The notes beneath the pieces were generated by a model that searched no databases, had not been told where the DNA came from, and worked only from the letters and a program-made list of their open reading frames with translations. From Clostridia bacterium (lineage in GTDB: Bacteria; Bacillota_A; Clostridia; Christensenellales; Borkfalkiaceae), in assembly GCA_017399665.1 (NCBI GenBank), contig JAFQBR010000274.1, forward strand, positions 1-5,500: a stretch of DNA of 5,500 nucleotides, in the 5' to 3' direction. The position numbers and the translations under genes are program-made. This document shows, one piece after another, positions 4,610 to 5,500 of the stretch. Position 1 is the first letter of the stretch, and the number at the start of each line of letters is the position of its first letter.

Positions 4610-5500
4610 TTAACTAGCTTTTTCTACTGTTATATCATCAATATACATTACTAGTTGTGCAGTGCTTGCATCAGAGTATTCTATACTGAACCAAATACTG
4701 TTAGGATTATCCGTATCCACTGCAGTTAAGGTAAAAGTACAGGTTAACCAAGTTGCATATTTAAACGATGTTGACGCCCCACTGTATGTTCTCTTCATCC
4801 AAGCGCTTGCTAGCGTTACCGCGCTTCCGTTTACGTATTCAGATTTTGCATTTACTTTTATTGCAGGACTTGTTGCGGTTACTGCATACATTTTGAAGGT
4901 TACTTTATCACCTGCGTTTAGTTGCTTACCTAAGTCAATTCTAAATGATAAATATTGCTTGCCTTCAACTGAAACAACTTTAACTGCATATTCATTACCG
5001 CTTGTAGGTGCGCTAATGCCTTCATCTGCATATTTAACACGTGATATTTCACCGCTTTGAGTGCTAGTATTAGTTACACCGTCTTTTACCATATCGGATA
5101 GAACTGCGTCAGTTTCAAAGTTGTAACCTTCTTCAATTGTAGGTGTTTTAGCGGGTGCTTTTTCTACCGTTATATCATCAATATACATTACTAGTTGTGC
5201 AGTGCTTGAATCAGAGTATTCTATACTGAACCAAATACTGTTAGGATTATCCGTACCCACTGCAGTTAAGGTTAAAGTACAGGTTAACCAAGTTGCATAT
5301 TTAAACGATGTTGACGCACCACTGTATTCTCTCTTCATCCAATCGTTTGGTCTCGTTGCCGCGCTTCCGTTTACGTATTCAGATTTTGCATTTACTTTTA
5401 TTGCAGGACTTGTTGCGGTTACTGCATACATTTTGAAGGTCACTTTATCACCTGCGTTTAGTTGCTTACCTAAGTCAATTCTAAATGATAAATATTGCTT
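4610..5500 (-). CDS. C-terminal part of a tandem-repeat extracellular protein with jelly-roll carbohydrate-binding-like domains (5' partial)
   Basis: The frame is open from the right edge to TAA at 4610-4612, giving 296 visible residues. The true start lies outside: the GTG at 5443 is an ordinary Val codon inside a repeat, with no ribosome binding site. The visible part holds one full and one partial 180-residue unit. Each unit has a Y-N-F-E-T-D opening (seen in the last copy), alternating beta-strand patterns rich in Ser, Thr, Tyr and Trp, and ends in V/M-Y-I-D-D-I-T-V-E-K-A, the closing strand typical of jelly-roll carbohydrate-binding modules. A short Pro/Thr/Lys linker (PAKTPTIEEG) joins units. 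I cannot name a CBM family with certainty. There is no C-terminal anchor (no LPxTG motif or membrane helix), so attachment or catalysis must depend on the unseen N-terminal part. It is upstream of, and probably cotranscribed with, the GH2 gene. Confidence 0.8.
   Translation of the reverse strand, partial: KQYLSFRIDLGKQLNAGDKVTFKMYAVTATSPAIKVNAKSEYVNGSAATRPNDWMKREYSGASTSFKYATWLTCTLTLTAVGTDNPNSIWFSIEYSDSSTAQLVMYIDDITVEKAPAKTPTIEEGYNFETDAVLSDMVKDGVTNTSTQSGEISRVKYADEGISAPTSGNEYAVKVVSVEGKQYLSFRIDLGKQLNAGDKVTFKMYAVTATSPAIKVNAKSEYVNGSAVTLASAWMKRTYSGASTSFKYATWLTCTFTLTAVDTDNPNSIWFSIEYSDASTAQLVMYIDDITVEKAS
4617..5156 (-). repeat. Complete 540-bp tandem repeat unit (last copy)
   Basis: The unit encodes 180 residues and repeats with a period of exactly 540 bp. 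Its first 344 bp (4617-4960) align without gaps to 5157-5500 with 14 mismatches, about 96 percent identity. Eleven mismatches change amino acids (nine codons) and three are silent. Confidence 0.95.
5157..5500 (-). repeat. Partial 540-bp tandem repeat unit (preceding copy, cut by the window edge)
   Basis: This copy matches 4617-4960 in register. The differences are clustered: eight of 14 fall within 31 bp (5328-5358 here, 4788-4818 in the other copy), encoding the stretch A-T-R-P-N-D-W here against V-T-L-A-S-A-W there, plus Glu against Thr four residues on. More copies may lie beyond the edge. Confidence 0.95.

Noticed and set aside
4662..5060. Plus-strand open frame of 132 codons
   Set aside because: It is antisense to the repeat-protein gene. 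The opposite frame carries the domain-like repeat with amino-acid patterns, so this is a shadow.
4788..5358. Diversity-generating retroelement variable repeat
   Set aside because: Differences between the two copies are not restricted to adenine positions, and no reverse transcriptase or template repeat is in the window.
5441..5443. GTG as start codon of the repeat-protein gene
   Set aside because: The frame continues open to the right edge with the same repeat sequence, and the matching codon in the other copy is a plain Val (GTA), so it is internal.

Overview
The window looks like a piece of an AT-rich, low-GC Gram-positive genome, probably an uncultured member of the Bacillota (Clostridia) that lives on plant polysaccharides in a gut or rumen-like habitat. 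This is inferred from AAGGAG-type ribosome binding sites, sigma-A style promoters, a Gram-positive style lipoprotein signal, TGG for tryptophan and TAA stops, and the carbohydrate-active gene content. The sequence alone does not fix a genus.

Layout from left to right. (1) Positions 1-1092, minus strand: a glycoside hydrolase family 16 (GH16) lipoprotein with the start of a carbohydrate-binding module, cut off by the left edge. (2) Positions 1093-1552: an AT-rich divergent control region. It holds a near-consensus promoter and a 15-bp palindrome for the GH16 gene, and an extended -10 promoter with a 5' UTR stem for the opposite gene. (3) Positions 1553-2356, plus strand: a stand-alone acyltransferase-like protein of the NAT_N/GNAT_C (DUF5596) type, followed by a clear intrinsic terminator. 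(4) Positions 2436-2792: a convergent gene-free strip with two further hairpin terminators. (5) Positions 2793-4547, minus strand: a complete cytoplasmic GH2 enzyme with both catalytic glutamates. (6) Positions 4571-4597: a perfect 12-bp hairpin in the short gap between two codirectional genes. (7) Positions 4610 to the right edge, minus strand: the C-terminal part of a protein built from nearly identical 180-residue repeats of a jelly-roll, carbohydrate-binding-like domain.

The likely working model is inference. The surface GH16 lipoprotein cuts a beta-glucan-like polymer outside the cell. The repeat protein binds the polymer or belongs to a larger extracellular enzyme. The GH2 enzyme, which has no signal peptide, trims imported oligosaccharides in the cytoplasm. 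The repeat gene and the GH2 gene are 62 bp apart and probably share transcription. The GH16 gene is a separate unit with its own promoter. The acyltransferase-like gene has its own promoter and terminator and shows no evident link to sugar metabolism.

I see no CRISPR array, mobile element, tRNA or rRNA. No wholly new system is evident. The items most worth a second look are the repeat pair with divergence focused in one loop, the intercistronic hairpin, and the palindrome at the GH16 transcription start.
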